Shown: positions 21,448 through 34,663 of the stretch, in pieces | How positions within the stretch are numbered: position 1 is the first letter of the stretch | Layout of the letters: each line of letters opens with the position of its first letter | From: Spirogloea muscicola | Lineage: Eukaryota > Streptophyta > Zygnematophyceae > Spirogloeales > Spirogloeaceae | DNA: 48,430 bases | Assembly: GCA_009602725.1 (NCBI GenBank) | Contig: WELB01000047.1 | Span: 1 to 48,430, forward strand | Direction: 5' to 3' | Program-made: the position numbers and the translations under genes | Notes under the pieces: generated by a model | What the model saw: only the letters and a program-made list of their open reading frames with translations | What the model was told of the DNA's origin: nothing | The model's database searches: none

Positions 21448-23014
21448 CATGCTTATGCTAGTCGTACAGGCACAACGGGCGGCTTGTTCTCAAAGAAGTC
21501 AAGCACCCAGACAATCGACGTGACTACAGTGACAGCCCCCCCCTGCAGCAGAGGACTAGCGAGCTTGTCAGGGAAACCAGCATTCCTGAAGGCCTCACAA
21601 GTGTCAGCGAGCCAGCCGCTGCAATTGCAGTGACCATCCTGTCGGACTGTGTACCCAAGGCAGCAGACTTGTACAAGATGATCCCTCTGTCTCCGTCTTT
21701 GGGAACGTACCCTCCGGCCCTTTCGCCTCGTGGCTACCGTTATGTCCACAGGCTGCAGCCCCTGCTCCCTGCTGGGAATGTAGAAGGTAGCGAAAGTGGC
21801 CGCTGCACAACCATTCTGCGGTACCCAGACACTCCACCCCCAGTACCTGTCACTGCCTCTGCCAGTCGTGCAGAGGGGGTCTCAGAGTGTCTCAGGGACT
21901 TGCAGATGGCTGACGCAGCCAGTTGCCGGTCAGAAGAGAGCGAGCACGTGGAGTCTCTAGACAGCGACCAGCAAGAGCCGGTGCAGGGAGGCCTTGGGAG
22001 CCCACTGAGCTCTCCCAGGCTGAGGAGGGTGAGCAAGAGTGCTCGAAGTCCGAGATGGTCGGTTGGCCTCGACAAGGGGCCCTCGCTGGTGAAGGACACT
22101 GCTGCATTCAAGCGCGCTCCCTATGTCAAGAATGGACAGTCCAAGGCGCTCCTTTTCCGTTCGCAGGTCAGCAAACACTTTGACCTCTAACCCTCTCAGA
22201 TCAGACCCTGCGCACTTGATCAGCACCATCAAGTCCAACATCACAATGATGCGGGGCAAGGCTGCCTGTGCAGGATGCTCACTGTGCCAGATTTGCCAGT
22301 GCAATGCTTGAACAGCCTCCTCGGAAGGTATTGACAAACACTGTCGCCCATTGTCTTTGATGCAGAGCGTGCCCCTACGCCGGCCGTCAGTGCAGCCGCC
22401 CTTTCCGGCTGTCAGGTATTGGATGAGCTTTGTTGCCGTGCCGCTCCTCGCCGTCCTGTTATGCAAGAACACAAAGGCAGTACAACAGCATCAGCACAAT
22501 GTTGCCACTTATTGCTTCCTTGCCCTTGGTGTTCAGCTCGATCATGCAGAGCGTCGGTAACGAAGCTGAGTTGCTACAAGAGCTCCTCGTCGCTGCAGCT
22601 CTATCAATGAAGCAGGTCCGAGCTCAGAGCCGCTGACACTTCTGACTTCAGTGGGGGGCTTGACTTTTACATTATACACCGTGCTTCACTCCAGGATCTT
22701 ATTTCAATGCCCTGGCATGTAGCCAGAAGATGCGAGGCTGACCTGCCAGACGCATGTGTGAAACTTGATGTAATGACATACACCACCAGTGTACATGGCT
22801 GGGCTCCTCTGCCAACTAACTTGCACTGTTGACATGGTTGCTCTCCGTGCAGCTGTCACTGCAGACAAATGAGCAATTGGAGATGAGTATCCAGGATTCA
22901 GGGACCAAAAATGGCGCCACGTCGAGGACCTCAGCCTCCTGGGACCGTCGATGCATGCCCCTCTCGCAGAAGGCAGCCTCAATTGCAGAGCAAGACCGGT
23001 CGCTGGTCACCTGA
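21448..23014 (+). CDS. Hypothetical hydrophilic multi-exon protein
   Basis: Not recognised. One plus frame is open without a stop from 21448 to 22166 (about 240 residues, rich in S, T, P, E), containing TGTTGGLFSKKSSTQTID, LRYPDTPPPVPVTASASRAE and SPRLRRVSKSARSPRWSVGL. Likely later exons: 22366-22415 (APTPAVSAAALSGCQ), 22550-22615 (SVGNEAELLQELLVAAALSM, phase 0) and 22853-23014, ending in QDRSLVT and a TGA. The last two join in phase with GT-AG signals. The link between 22166 and 22366 is unresolved: the segment around 22200-22260 (SDPAHLISTIKSNITMMRG) looks coding but cannot be joined with a normal-length intron. No start codon was fixed. Minus-strand open frames overlap, so the strand is likely but not certain. 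Confidence 0.4.
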
Positions 23015-23744
23015 AGACCTCTGCGGCTGATCTTGCCAGCCTAGTTCTACCCGTCAGCCACCGCTTTCTGAGTTACAGTGTTCCTCCTCTGAGCTGCTCA
23101 CACAAAGCTGAGCCTAGGGTCTGGAGCCTGTGGCACCTGCCTGGCCATTAGTACTACCTTACACTGAAGAAAGAGGATAGTGGGGCTCTTAATCTGGGAT
23201 GCTGGGGCAGTAGATCTGCTCCAGCAGGGCTGAATTGATCTCACAGCAGGCTACAATTCATCCGACATCCGTGAGGATACTTAAGGGGTGTCATGACTAG
23301 GGTTGGAGATAGAAGTAGATCACGCAGTAGACAAGGTTGCTAGTTGTGCTATGTCGTTGTGGCTGTGAGAGAACTCAGTAAAAATGAAAACAAGCACATG
23401 CTGGCGACATTCCAGGCGGTGCTTTATGATCAATCCAAGTGAATGCGCATCATTTCACAGTGACTGGATAAATTGTACTGTGCTAAATTCTGGTCATCGA
23501 TGCTAGCCACCTCTGCCCTTACTCGCTGAAAATACAGCTTGACATGATTTCGACAATATAATAGGGAAAAGTATCCTTTGGTCTAGTGAAAGCCACATGG
23601 GGCCACAAATACAATAGACTTGCGGAATTTACCTGCGATGGGCACCAAATGGGTGCAAAGAATGTATGACGAGATTGACCTAACGTGATTCTTCCTAGCT
23701 ACAGCTTTGTCATGAGTACCTTACTTCATGCAAGCAGCCACTAG
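23015..23744. other. Intergenic between convergent genes
   Basis: Contains the 3' UTR of TAF1 (minus strand). TTACA near 23158 could be its po­ly(A) signal, about 590 bp from the stop, but this is weak. No other feature was seen. Confidence 0.4.
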
Positions 23745-26700
23745 CTATCGAAGAAGTGACCGTTTTATAGTCACCTTTTGCGACACTTTCTGACTACCAT
23801 CTACTTGGTCTGAAATGTCAGCCTCAGCTTCTGCCAACTCAACATCGCGATTTGCAAGCTCTGCCAGCCAGAGAGCAAAACAAGTCATCCTATGCACCAT
23901 CATGCGCGATCTTATGAACCTAAGATATATGCTGCCTTCATGCTACTTAAGCTTGTGCAGCCAAAGAGCCGGCCCAGCCATGAAGAATCCAACAACTTAG
24001 TTGCAACGTCATGTGGCAATTTTCTGTGAAAAGGTTGAGGCTCTACTACTTTGGTAGTGCTGAAGTGTAGGCACTAAAGCTTAGGCACTTAGCTGAGTGC
24101 ACGGTATGCTTACCATTGTCGCAAAGCATCAGTAGCTCGTCTGCCATAGGTGGAATCCATGGATTCTTGTGGTCATTGTACAAGTGAGCATTCTCCGCGA
24201 TACGCTTCACATCAGCTCGAAAGTGCTCGCGGTCCAGATAGACCAGCTTCCTAACCTGCATTCAATTGGTTGAATGCACACATTGAATGTCATGGGTGGT
24301 GTCACTTGTGCAGACCAGACTGCACACGCAACAGAGACGACTGTGTGGACTTGCCCCATCCAGACTATCTCCAATATGAGGCAAGGAAAGCCTCTGAACA
24401 GGCCTGTCTTGTCTCATGACAGGCCCACAAGTGGCAGGGTCACCATGTGCAAAATGCTGGAGGCCTGCCCTTACCTGCTCTTGAATGTTACCAAGGTGAA
24501 TGGGATGCTTGACAATCTGGTTGTAATCTGGGGCTTCGTGTTTTGGCACGGCTGCCAGAAAGAGGTAGGAGATTCGGGTCTCCGCCTTGAGCAGCTCCAC
24601 TACTTCCTCCAACACATTTGCAAGCTCCACCTGCAATGTGTGCATTGCAGATGCTTGATTAAGGACCTGCACTCTGCAACTCGTGGGATTGACAGAGCTT
24701 GTTCTATGTAATTATACGCTGATAGGATAAAAGCAGCAACTTCCTGTCTTGGCATCTTGGGACTTTGCTAATTGGCTCTGGCCAGCTGTAATTGTGCCCA
24801 GTTTTGGGCTCTCGTACCAGCCCACTCTTGCGGGTTCGCCTGGGAGCGGGCGATGTCGAGGGCCTCGAGGGCCGGTCCAGCCGTGAAAGCACAGACGCAG
24901 ACGGCAAGGGCATGCGGTCAGTGAGCGAGCGGCTGAGGCCAGGCGACATCTCTATGTCCGAGGCGCTTGCTGGGCGACGCCCCCTCCTCCTCTCGCTCTC
25001 CTCGCTGCCCTCGTGCCGGCCCTCCCTCCTCTTCCGCTTCTTGTCCTTCTTCCTCCGCCTCTCCTCCTTATCCCCTTTCCTCGCTTGCTTCGTGGTCTCC
25101 ACCACCTTTGGCCTTGGCTGGCTACCATGCTCCCCTTCCTCCACCTTCAACCTCAACAGCCTGCCCGCGCCTTCTCCTCGCTCCTCACCAGGCTCCGCTC
25201 CGCCCTCATCCACCTCGTCCTTGACAACTCCCGCCGGGCCCGCCGCGGTTGCGGGCTTGGCCAGCCGGATCTTGAGCGGCGGCATGCTCTGGAGGCGTGC
25301 GAGGTCGCTGGCGCTGCTGCGCGGCGTGTTGATGCGCTCCAGGGCCTGCGGCGTCGGCGCCAAGAGGCGCAGCTTCGGCAGCAGTGGCTCCGGCACGGCG
25401 GCGGCGGCATTGCATCGCTCCTCAATCATCCGCTTCTTGAGCGTCACCTTCATACCCTGCCGCTCCAGCAGGCCCTCGGCCAGTGCGCCGTCGCGGTGCA
25501 CCTGGTTGCCCTCCTCGTCCACCTCGTACAGCCGGCACATCTTGTTCGTGCGCATGTGCCCCACCTCGCCACATGCGCCGCACAGGACAACGCCGCGCTG
25601 CACCTCACCATCTTTCTCTGCCGCCTTGGCCTTCTCCATGGCTAGGGCCTGCGCTTTCTCTCGCCGGCGGATCCGCTCCTTCTCACGATCCCGCTTCCGT
25701 GGCTTCTCCCCGCCTCCACTGGCGCCGCCCTCTGCGCCAATCGGACGCTTGACCATAATCTTGGCCTTGAGTGAGGATTCGCCATTGATGGCAGGCCCCT
25801 TTGATGACCCCGCCTTGTGCGGCTTCTTGCTCTTGACAGGCAGCTTGGCGCTGGCCGCTTGCGGCTGTCCTCCCTCCGTGCTCTTTGCTTTCATCTTTGC
25901 CAGAACCTTCTCGATCTGCAAGGAGGCTCACGTGCATCCGCTTGAGCGCCAACCAGTGTGCAGGCTTCTCTAAGATAGCCTTTATCTGCAAACACGGCAT
26001 CAGTGAGGCTCTTGCACCTCTTTTGGATCCGTGATGAGGACCTCCTTGACGGTGATCGTTCCGTCGGCGCGCTTCGTTCGAATGATGCGCTTAAGCCGCG
26101 TCACCTTCTTCCGGAGGGGGCCCATCGGCTGGCCCTTGTCAACCAATGGAGGAGGCTGCAGGGTACAGACGATATCACTTTGGCAACCTCAGCTGGTAGG
26201 ATCAGTACTCTAAAGAGGTGCGAGGAGGAGACTGCACAACGTGATGTAACATCAAAATGTTATGTCTGATGCTAATGACGATTTCCAGCACAAAGCAAGG
26301 GGAGGATGTAGAAAGTGATGCCCACATTTTGGGTGCCGCTTAATGCTTTCCCTTTGACGGCCCTGGCCTTCTTGTTGTCTGCTTCGTCCGCATCCTCATC
26401 TGCATTGTAATCTCATTACAAACGGTCCACAGTCATTCACAAGAGTCCAACGAAACGTTGACTGCAACTGACGGGGCTGGTGAGCAGATGCACTGGTCAA
26501 TTGGTCATCATGAAAGGGGCGCAGTAGCTCCCGAGGATAATGTTGCCAATGGGACTTGTATCAATACCTTCCATGAGCATGCGGCGGAGCTCCGCAGCCT
26601 CGGCCTCCTCATCCTCCATCACTTCCTGCCGCTCGGCCTCCCAGGCCCTACGCCGGGCGCCCAAACCCCTCAACCCCCTTCGAGAGTTCCTCTCCTCGTT

Positions 26701-29700
26701 CAGCGCGCTGACGCTTTCCTCGGCCTCCAGCAGATTTTCTAGATCGCCCGCAAACAAGTCCAGGTCTCCCCCTTCTGCATCGCTGGCGTATCCATCCCCG
26801 TCGCCCGCCAGGCTGCTTGCCTGATCACATCAAATGTAGGAGACCTGGACCCCATTAACGCGCATATGAATGCGCAATAGGACGCAGTCTCGACCATGGA
26901 AAGGCACAGTTGCATTGCAATGCAGAGAGCTAGAAGTCAAGGCTTCTGAAGGCTGAGTGAGGTTGCTCCATCAGCACATGTGGATCTCCCTGATTGAGCA
27001 ACCTGTTTGCAGTGTAGATTTACTGCGTGTAGCAACACTGCTGGTTGAGGAGGAACAGGAGGACCAAACCTCAAGGGAACATCAAGCAAGTACTTCCGGA
27101 GTGCGGCTTCCCACCTGCTTGTCCCAGATCTCCTGGCAAGCTTCCCGCGTCTGCTGTTGGAGCTGCATGATGGACATCCGTTGCCCCCTAGCAAACCGGC
27201 TGTCCATGGCAACCCCACCAGCCGCGACTTGCTCCGATGACTTCTTCCGCACTAGAGCAATGCGGTGCCATCTCGTCAGCTTGCTTATCTCCTCCTCTGG
27301 AACCCCATACCGCAATAGGATCTGCAGATCAGAATATAGCTTGCAAGCCATCAAAATTCCAGCATAACACGGTGAGCGTGAAATTATCCTGTATACCCAA
27401 TCAACATTCAGAGACTCAAGATGGCCAATGCACGTCTTTTTCAAGGACACAGTCTCTGTTGAAGATGCTTGCACTTCAGGTTTGCCAGGTAATAGTATAT
27501 TGATCCTTCATCCTTCAAAGGATCAGAGCTCAAATTTGCAGTAGGGTCTTCTGGCAGCCTGGACAGAGAGTTGATGCTTCTTGGGCTTTACCTCCTTGGC
27601 AGCTTCCATAGAGAGCCGGCGCAAGTCAGCATCAGTCCCTGTAACAGAACCACCCCCCCGAGCAGCGGCAGCCTTCTTCTCCAGCAAGACTCCCGGGCCA
27701 GGCTGCTTCGGAGCGGCCCTTAGGAAGCTGAACCCCAGTCCTCTGCCTGTTGGATCGGCGGCCCCGGCAATTTCCAATCTCTCCAAGCTACCCCGCCCCT
27801 GAAATAGTGAAGGACAGGAGGGTCAGCCATGACTGAGCTATTTACATTGTCAAAGTGCAGTTTACTTGCAATGCCAATCCATGTGTCCCTAATGCTCATC
27901 CAAGTGACCCACAGCCGCATGCTTACGTGGACGGTTGCAGCTACAAAGTTGGAGGAGAGCTGCCAGGCAGTGAGCTGCAACTCCCGCTCAATTGTCGAAG
28001 CGGCTGCCAACTGAAGGGCGTCGTCTGGAAGTCTGTGCATGGCTGCAGCCAGCGGCTGTGGCTGCAGAAGGTGGGAGATCCCCATCTGCTGCAGGCGGAA
28101 CAAGCCTGCTAGCATAGCCTCATTTGCACACACCTGCAATACATCTTAAGAGCTTGTGACTTGATGCTTGACTTGATCTGAACTCACACCTCACTGTCAT
28201 GCAAGAGCTTTGTGCTACGTGCCTTGTTTTTTACATTGATGCAATCACAGGCTTAGGAGTATACAGTCTTGCCATGAACTTCTAATCACAGCGTCATGCA
28301 AGCATGGGTGTAGGTACAGGTCAGGCTTATTGGCCTACATACTGATGTTAGCATATTGAAATGGCAGTAGCAAAAGTGGGTGAACATCGCATACAGAGCA
28401 TCGAGGAGTTGTCCACCTGCTCTGGGGTGACCAAGCGACGAAGCTCCTCCTCTGTTGGTATGCGGAACCCTTTTCTCATCGCCCACCACATCTCATTGTG
28501 AGCGCCCTTCTGTAATTTGGTGCAAGACAGCTTGTAGTATGACATCAGGCAAAAGCAAGTGCTGCTGGTCCTTGCCACTGCATCTTTGCACGGCCAGAGT
28601 ATGAGCCTGTACCTTTTGGCGATCTAAAGTAGTGGACGCAAGCAGGGGAGAGCAGGACGGCTATCCATCTCAAACAAGACACAGACAGATTGCATGCACA
28701 ATAAGGTGACCCTCCTGACAGCAGTACCTGCAAGTCGGCACAGTGTTTGAGACGTTTCCGGATGATCACTTCTGTAATCTGTGGGAAGCACTTGGTAACT
28801 TCATCGGCTCTTACTTTTGGCTGTTGACCAGGCTTGCTCTCAAAGCTTCTGAAAATTCTGTACACATATACCAGGAGCCGATGGATGTTGTAGGTGTCAA
28901 CTGGCTTCGAATTTGGAGTCAGCACTTCAACGTGGGGCTCCTGCAAGTCAGCAAAGGCTCACTTAAGAGCTCAGTATGATCCTACTCGAAGTCAGTAGAG
29001 AGCAACACGTTTGTCGCAGCTTATTGAGGTGCAATCTCATCACAGGTTGCTACGACACATCTGCAAAAGGATAGCCACATAAGTACAAATATGCTCTCCA
29101 CCTGCTGCCCAACAACGTGGATGCAGTCAATTCTTCGCAGGGATAGCTTCCCTCCAGCCGACCTGACCAGCAAAAAGTCTGTAGAAGGCACTGTGTGCTG
29201 GAAGGTTGGAGCTCTAAACATGTTCGTCTCAAGTGAGCTCTGAGTTTCACCGGGCCGAATATTGCCAAGAAAAGGGGAGTCCTCAGTAGGCTCTAATGGT
29301 AGAGGGAGACCAATCCACTTTTGATCCTTCTGGCTTGAGAGAGACGCAGCAGTGTTGTCGGTGGCAGTCACTTTTCTGTAATAGGTGCCGAGCCTGGCTG
29401 CCATGCCTGCATTGCTAAGAAGCAACGGCCTTTCTTCACAATACCTGGATTCACAAAGCACCAAGACAAGTATCCTCCTTTCAAAGCTAGTAGGTCCTTG
29501 TCTTCACACCGTGAACACAATGAAGACAGAGAGAAGTACATGACCTCTTCTGTGCAGCCTACAAGGATGCAAGCACTGAGATATCTGTATCCAGACTTGG
29601 GAGGTTCAAAGTCTCTACATGGAAAGAACACTATGTCTACAAGGCCATATTGTGTCACATTGAGCTTCACAATGTGTTTAGGGTTTAGCTCCTCTACTTG

Positions 29701-32700
29701 TCAAAGGCCCAACAGTAAAGCAGCGGTCAAGTGCTCACTCCATCAAGACTGCATGTCCATCCCTCAATGAGAGCTCAGAGATCTTCCGGAAAGCACGGGG
29801 TGGCTTCCTGGGCTTGCTTTCATCAGGCACCGTTGAAGCGAAGGGCCACGCCATGATGGTGGTCCGTACCATATGCAACAGGGAGTTTGGCCGGACTTGC
29901 TGCTCAGCGAGGGATTTGCCCTCCTCAAGCTCCTTGCCACATAGTAGGAACTTTGTAGGCTCTGACATTGTGAGGTCTGCAACGGCCACGACATGCTTAA
30001 GCATGGCACAAGGCTAAGAATCACATGAGCAGAATATAGAGTTATACCCAAAAGTGAAAGAGGGCAGAAGAGTAACAGATGGCCTCAGTTGTGAGGGCCA
30101 GCTAAACCTCCACGTTGTCATGGACGAAGATGATGACTTTCACTGCACCTTTTATCTTTTTGCTGGTGCGGGTCTTGAGAACCTCCAGCGAGTCCGAGGC
30201 GTCCATATGGACCTTTGCTGACAAACCCCCAAGTGTTTTCACGAAAACAGTGATGCGGCCTTTACTTTGCAGCTTGCCTTGCTGCCGTGCGGCAGTCTCA
30301 TTGTGGTGGGGGAACCACGGCAGCTTTGGCCTGTGGAAGTTCCCCAAGTCCTTGCTGGAACAAAGTCAAGCCACGTTGCTATGTCAGGACTTCCACATTA
30401 CCCCATGGAGCTCACACAGTCAGCTCACACTGTGCATACTGCATGTGTCTCTTTCTCAAAGTTTTTAGTATGTGAAGTGGACCACAGGTGAAGGTTCAGA
30501 TCATGTACATGGTCAACCGAGGCTTCATCGTTTGGAGCTTCAGTGCTGGCAGCGAGTGCAGGACATGCAGTGTCCGCTTCTTGGCATGCGACTTCTGCAG
30601 CTTCTTGGTCACATAGTGCCGGTCATTGGATATGTTCCACCTGCTCCCAGCGCCGGTCTCCTTGGCCTCGCCCATGGCATCCCGCTTGGTTGCCACCTCC
30701 TGCTGGCCCACGACCAGGATGGCTGCTGCGTGCGCCCGGAGCCTCAGGCCCTCCTTGCTATCGGGCACCTCAAAGACCATGTGTGGATCGTTGAAGTTAA
30801 AGACGACGCAGTGCCGGCGGGGCTCCGCGGCCTCACCCTCCCACAATATATCATCGTACCACCTGTCCTGCTCCAAGTCTGAGTTCTTAAGCTTGTCATT
30901 CAGCAAAACCTTGTGAACTTTGGGGCTCAGGATACCAACACCTGCCCCTGCAGCGTCATCCCCATCATCCTTGCTGCTCCTAGGTGTGGATTCCAAGCGG
31001 AGCATCTGAGGGTGCCGGAAGAGGTTGGCAGGGTCAACACTGACGCCTCTTCGCCTCTTCTCAAATTTCTCCACTGCAACAGGTGTGACGCCCTGGATCT
31101 CCATTGCCGGAGTCGCTGAGCTGGTTGACAGCTGCATCCGGTCATCACCAGCCATCCTCTGCTGCCATGACCTGTCCTCTGCACCTGTGAGGCCGTGTCC
31201 TTCCTCCAAGTCACTTTCTGATGCAGAGTACTCCTTGGACCTTGCTGTATGCTCTCGGCGAAGATCTAGGGCAAGCCCTTCGACCTCGCGCACTGGCGTG
31301 CCCCAAGCTATGTGAGCTTCCCACTCCTCCTGGCAAATTGCATGTTCTTACATTCTTTAGTACATCACCTTAGTACATCACTGTGACAGACACGCAAGTG
31401 TTACCACAAACAGATGATTCTAGTGCTCCTGTAGAGCTCTTGGCATGCCCGACCTAGAGCCGGACCATGCGCAGTTCCTACCAGTTGGACAGCGTCGTAG
31501 CGTGTGGAAGGTATGTCTGCGAGCCTCAACAGAGACACCGCATGAGGCTCCTCCAGCAGAGGCTTGTCTGGCAGACTTTCTACAGTCCGGTAGCCCCGGT
31601 GTCTCCATCCCTTCCTCGTTGCTTCCTGCTTTGCTTGTCCCGGCCTTCCGCTGCCAACTGCCACAAATCCACGGGTGCTTGCTTGATCGCCTGCCTCCTG
31701 GACATGGTGTTCTTGACTACTGATGACGCTAGGTTCGCGGGCATCATCAGGTAAGCTTGTTCTCATCCAGCCAGTGTGTTTTTTAGGCGACTGCGAGCCC
31801 TCCTCATCATCGTCCTCGGTCCCCTCATCACCACCTTCATCCGTCAGCGAGACCTGCGACGAAGGCCCCTGACTGTCTTCCTCTGCATCCCCTGCTGGTG
31901 GTAGTGAAGACTCTGCTGCTCGCCGAAGTATGTCTTCGTCGTCATCTCCTTCATAGTGAGGGCTGTCAGCCCCGCTCCTCTCTGACAAGAGGAAGCCATG
32001 AAATAAATGTCAGAAAGTCAACATATCTGAATCAATCCACACATCAGAGCAGTGAGCAACACGGCGAATGCTAACAAGCAGCGAAAGCAATACCTGCCTG
32101 CCGGTACCTCCGAGGGCGCAGCCGCCGGTTCCTGGCAGCCCAGTAAGGACCTGACACGCCAAACAGCTCTGTGAATTGCACAATCTCCTTGCCATCCTCC
32201 TGGTAAAGGACCGGCAGCTTGGAGTGCCGCTCCTGCCGCGCCTCCTCCCCGTCTGCCTCCTCGCCTTCCTCGCCCTCCTCGCTCTCATGCTCCAACGGCG
32301 TCACTACCTCAGGCAACGTCCCTGGACCCGCCTGAGCATCAGTTGGCTCGCCCCGTGTCCCATTCTCTTCCTTGACTGGAGCGTCAAGCCTCGCAAGTAG
32401 GCCACCAAACCCCAGCTCCCGGTGCTCTGAGCCAGCCGTAACAGCGCCTGCCTCGACCTCGCCAGGTGACTGTCGGTGTTCCTCGGCCACCGGCAGGTTG
32501 TATGTGACCTCTCGCTGCTCGTCATCGCCATCCAGCACCTCAACCGGTGGTCTCTCAGCAGTACCATCTGAGGCCTTCACCTCCTTCCCAGATGCAGCTG
32601 GATATCTGTCCTCCACATCATAGTCGTCCTCGTCGTAGTCGTCCTTGTCCTCCAAGTCGGCCCTGCCGAGCTGGCTCGCCGGGAGGGGGGCAAGGGCGAA

Positions 32701-33693
32701 CGATGCCTGCCCAGCGTCTGCCACTGCATCGAATGTGCTGTCATCCTCGGCTGCTTCGTCGATGTCCTCAAAGTCCTCGGCGTCGTCAATCTTGTCCTCC
32801 AGCTCTGCAGGACGGCACAAGGAAGACTGCATCCTCAGTAGCCTGCTGACAGGATTGACTGCTTCTTCCATGTCTCATGAGCAAGGTGCTCCTCATTCTG
32901 CTGACTACTCAGATGGAAGTGACCCCATCCTACCCTGGGTCTATGCGTGCTCTACCTGTGGCGTCGTTGTCTGAACCTGCGGGCTTCGCCTTGGAGGACG
33001 TCAGCTGCATGTCACCATGCACAGAAAGGACCAGTGCGCTCTGAACAGGAGATGGCGGGCAGCCTTGCAACAATGACTGGCCAGAAGAAGCAGTACAATC
33101 TGTTCAACGAAACGCGAATGAAGCTAGCGCCCCAGCGTGATAGCTTCACATGCCACCAAGAATCTTACCAAGCCTGACAAGAGCACTCTGGCAATTGCAG
33201 CTGGGCAAAGCTGAGCGTCTCAGCGCTGCGCGGCTGCGTGGCTGACTGACCGCGCGGCCTAGGTGGCAAGACTCACATCCATATCCACCAGGGAAGGCCC
33301 CAGCTGGCTCGCCAGCGCCGACAGCTGCCCCCGTGCATCCTGGAGCGAGCAGAAGAGGGGCGGCAGCGTCAACAACAGAGGCTCGTCGGCCGGCTAGCAG
33401 CCACGCCTTGCGGAAGCAGCGCCGTGGAGCAGGCTCAGCTGCGGCACGATGAGGTAAGGCTGGCGAGGCTGCACCTCGTCAAGGTACTCGGCGTCGAGGC
33501 CGCCGTCGCTGTCGACGTTGCCGAACATGAAGCCGAGCATGGCGGCCGCTCCGCCGCCGCGGCCGCCGCGGCCGTCCTCCTCGCCGCCGTCCTCCTCCTC
33601 CTCTTCCTCCTCGTCCTCCCCGCCGTCGCCGCCGTCGCCCTCTGCATCCTCGTCCTCCTCCGCACCGCGGAACGGCGCCCGGCCGCCCGCCAT
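23745..33693 (-). CDS. TAF1: TAF1, largest subunit of TFIID (plant-type, with ubiquitin-like domain)
   Basis: Twenty-one exons: 33693-33475, 33339-33277, 33004-32956, 32804-32094, 31981-31482, 31329-30509, 30354-30149, 29976-29739, 29444-29102, 28940-28728, 28509-28417, 28133-27927, 27798-27592, 27321-27115, 26820-26568, 26399-26326, 26155-26018, 25915-24818, 24630-24475, 24255-24114, 23860-23745. All introns are GT-AG and in phase; product about 2017 aa. In order: acidic N-terminus and LGFMFGNVDSDGGLDAEYLD (TBP-binding-like), KLPVLYQEDGKEIVQFTELF, the TAF1 core from about residue 600 (WYDDILWEG, NISNDRHYV, NFHRPKLPWFPHHNE), an inserted ubiquitin-like domain (about 815-890, GKELEEGKSL), ETNMFRAPTFQHTVPSTDFL, ARGQRMSIMQLQQQTRE, a CX2CX4HX6C zinc knuckle (about 1625-1640), and one bromodomain (about 1881-1980; APDYNQIVKHP, NAHLYND). 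Known role: scaffold of TFIID at core promoters, with acetyl-histone reading by the bromodomain. The UBL plus knuckle plus single bromodomain layout is the plant pattern. ATG 33693 is chosen as the first start before the acidic block; one upstream GTG-initiated extension was ignored. Confidence 0.95.
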
Positions 33694-34034
33694 GCCGGCG
33701 CCCGCCGCTGGCCTCCCGCTCGGGCTCACCTCGGCCTGGCGGAGCTCGGCCGTGGCCGAGCCCGCGCCATGGCGCCGCGGGCGCGAGACCCGGCGCAGGT
33801 CCCGAAGGCGGTGCCGGAGTGTGTGCGCTTGAGAGAGAGGAGACAGCAGCACTGCCCTAGGCGCGCCCTAGACTCGCCCCACGTCAGCGCCAGCTGACGT
33901 TGCGATCGCTGACGCTTACGACCAAGCTCGACGCCTCCGGCAGCCTATAGCTGGCTTTCAACACACGGAGGTAGCTCTTTTGTAGGCCCCACCGAACCTT
34001 TGTCAATTCTTTTTGGTCTGGCTTTTCGCAGCCC
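33694..34034. other. TAF1 upstream region merging into repeats
   Basis: 33694-33960 should hold the TAF1 promoter and 5' UTR. From about 33990 a degraded hairpin element (TTTGTCAATTCTTTTTGGTC, then GGCTTTTCGCAGCCCTTGCC) leads into retroelement sequence. Confidence 0.5.
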
Positions 34035-34315
34035 TTGCCCCCATTGCCCCTCTTCCTTCCCCAGATGGGTATGCCGGCAGCCTATCTGTCATTTCTGCGA
34101 CGTCGAGTGTCAACCTGTCTGCAACGAGCTCAGGCGTATGCTCTGCATCAGAAAGCTGGTCGAGCCTTAGCTGCTGGCACAAGAGCTAGTCAATTGCCGT
34201 CCGGTATTCGAGCGTCAGCTAGCGACCTCTATGTGCTGACTCGTGGTTACTGAGCGGGTCAGCTTAGCAGCAGGTGACGTACATTTGTCCAATGTGCTTG
34301 CCTTTGTACTTGGCC
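34035..34315 (+). mobile_element. Retroelement 3' end (C-terminal coding piece plus tail)
   Basis: Encodes MGMPAAYLSFLRRRVSTCLQ followed by the family C-terminus ending SDLYVLTRGY and a TGA near 34251, then about 40 bp later the shared 3' tail AATGTGCTTGCCTTTGTACT (34291 onwards). This copy best shows where the element ends: stop codon, short 3' UTR, tail. Confidence 0.65.
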
Positions 34316-34399
34316 ACACATGGCCTCCCCATCTCTTAATATACACGCATTTTCTTCCTTCCATGGAGAGTGCCACTTCTTCTAGGAGGGCGAGGGCTG

Positions 34400-34475
34400 T
34401 GAAAAGAAGAAGTGCTCGCCCATAGAGGATAGGGGCTGGGAACGGCTGTGAAAAGCCAGCCCACCAACGAATGAC
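34400..34475 (+). repeat. Dispersed hairpin element, copy
   Basis: GCTCGCCCATAGAGGATAGG, GGCTGGGAACGGCTGTGAAA and AGCCAGCCCACCAACGAATG in succession; a variant with a longer loop containing GGCTGTGAAAAGCC. Confidence 0.7.
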
Positions 34476-34663
34476 CACGGTCCAGACAGAGATGGCGCGC
34501 GGTGCGCATAAAGTGAAGGGAGCCCAAGCTGCAGCCATATCATGTACATACATTGCACATGGAAAGGGCAAAGGGAGTGCAAAAGTGCGGGCTACACAAC
34601 TTGGTGTTGGCTCCCCTCGGAGGGGCTAAGAGGGCTGAGGATATAGGATCTCTGAGGATATAG

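Noticed and set aside
22167-22199. A 33-bp intron joining the long frame to the SDPAHLISTIK segment
   Set aside because: Far shorter than other introns in this window and the resulting phase does not match the coding-like frame; the junction is left unresolved.
25916-25985. A 54-bp TAF1 exon (25985-25932) bounded by 32-bp and 16-bp introns, the latter being GTGAGCCTCCTTGCAG
   Set aside because: Phase would allow it, but joining 26018 directly to 25915 by one 102-bp intron also keeps frame and matches the other intron sizes (102-294 bp). Ultrashort introns are not needed.
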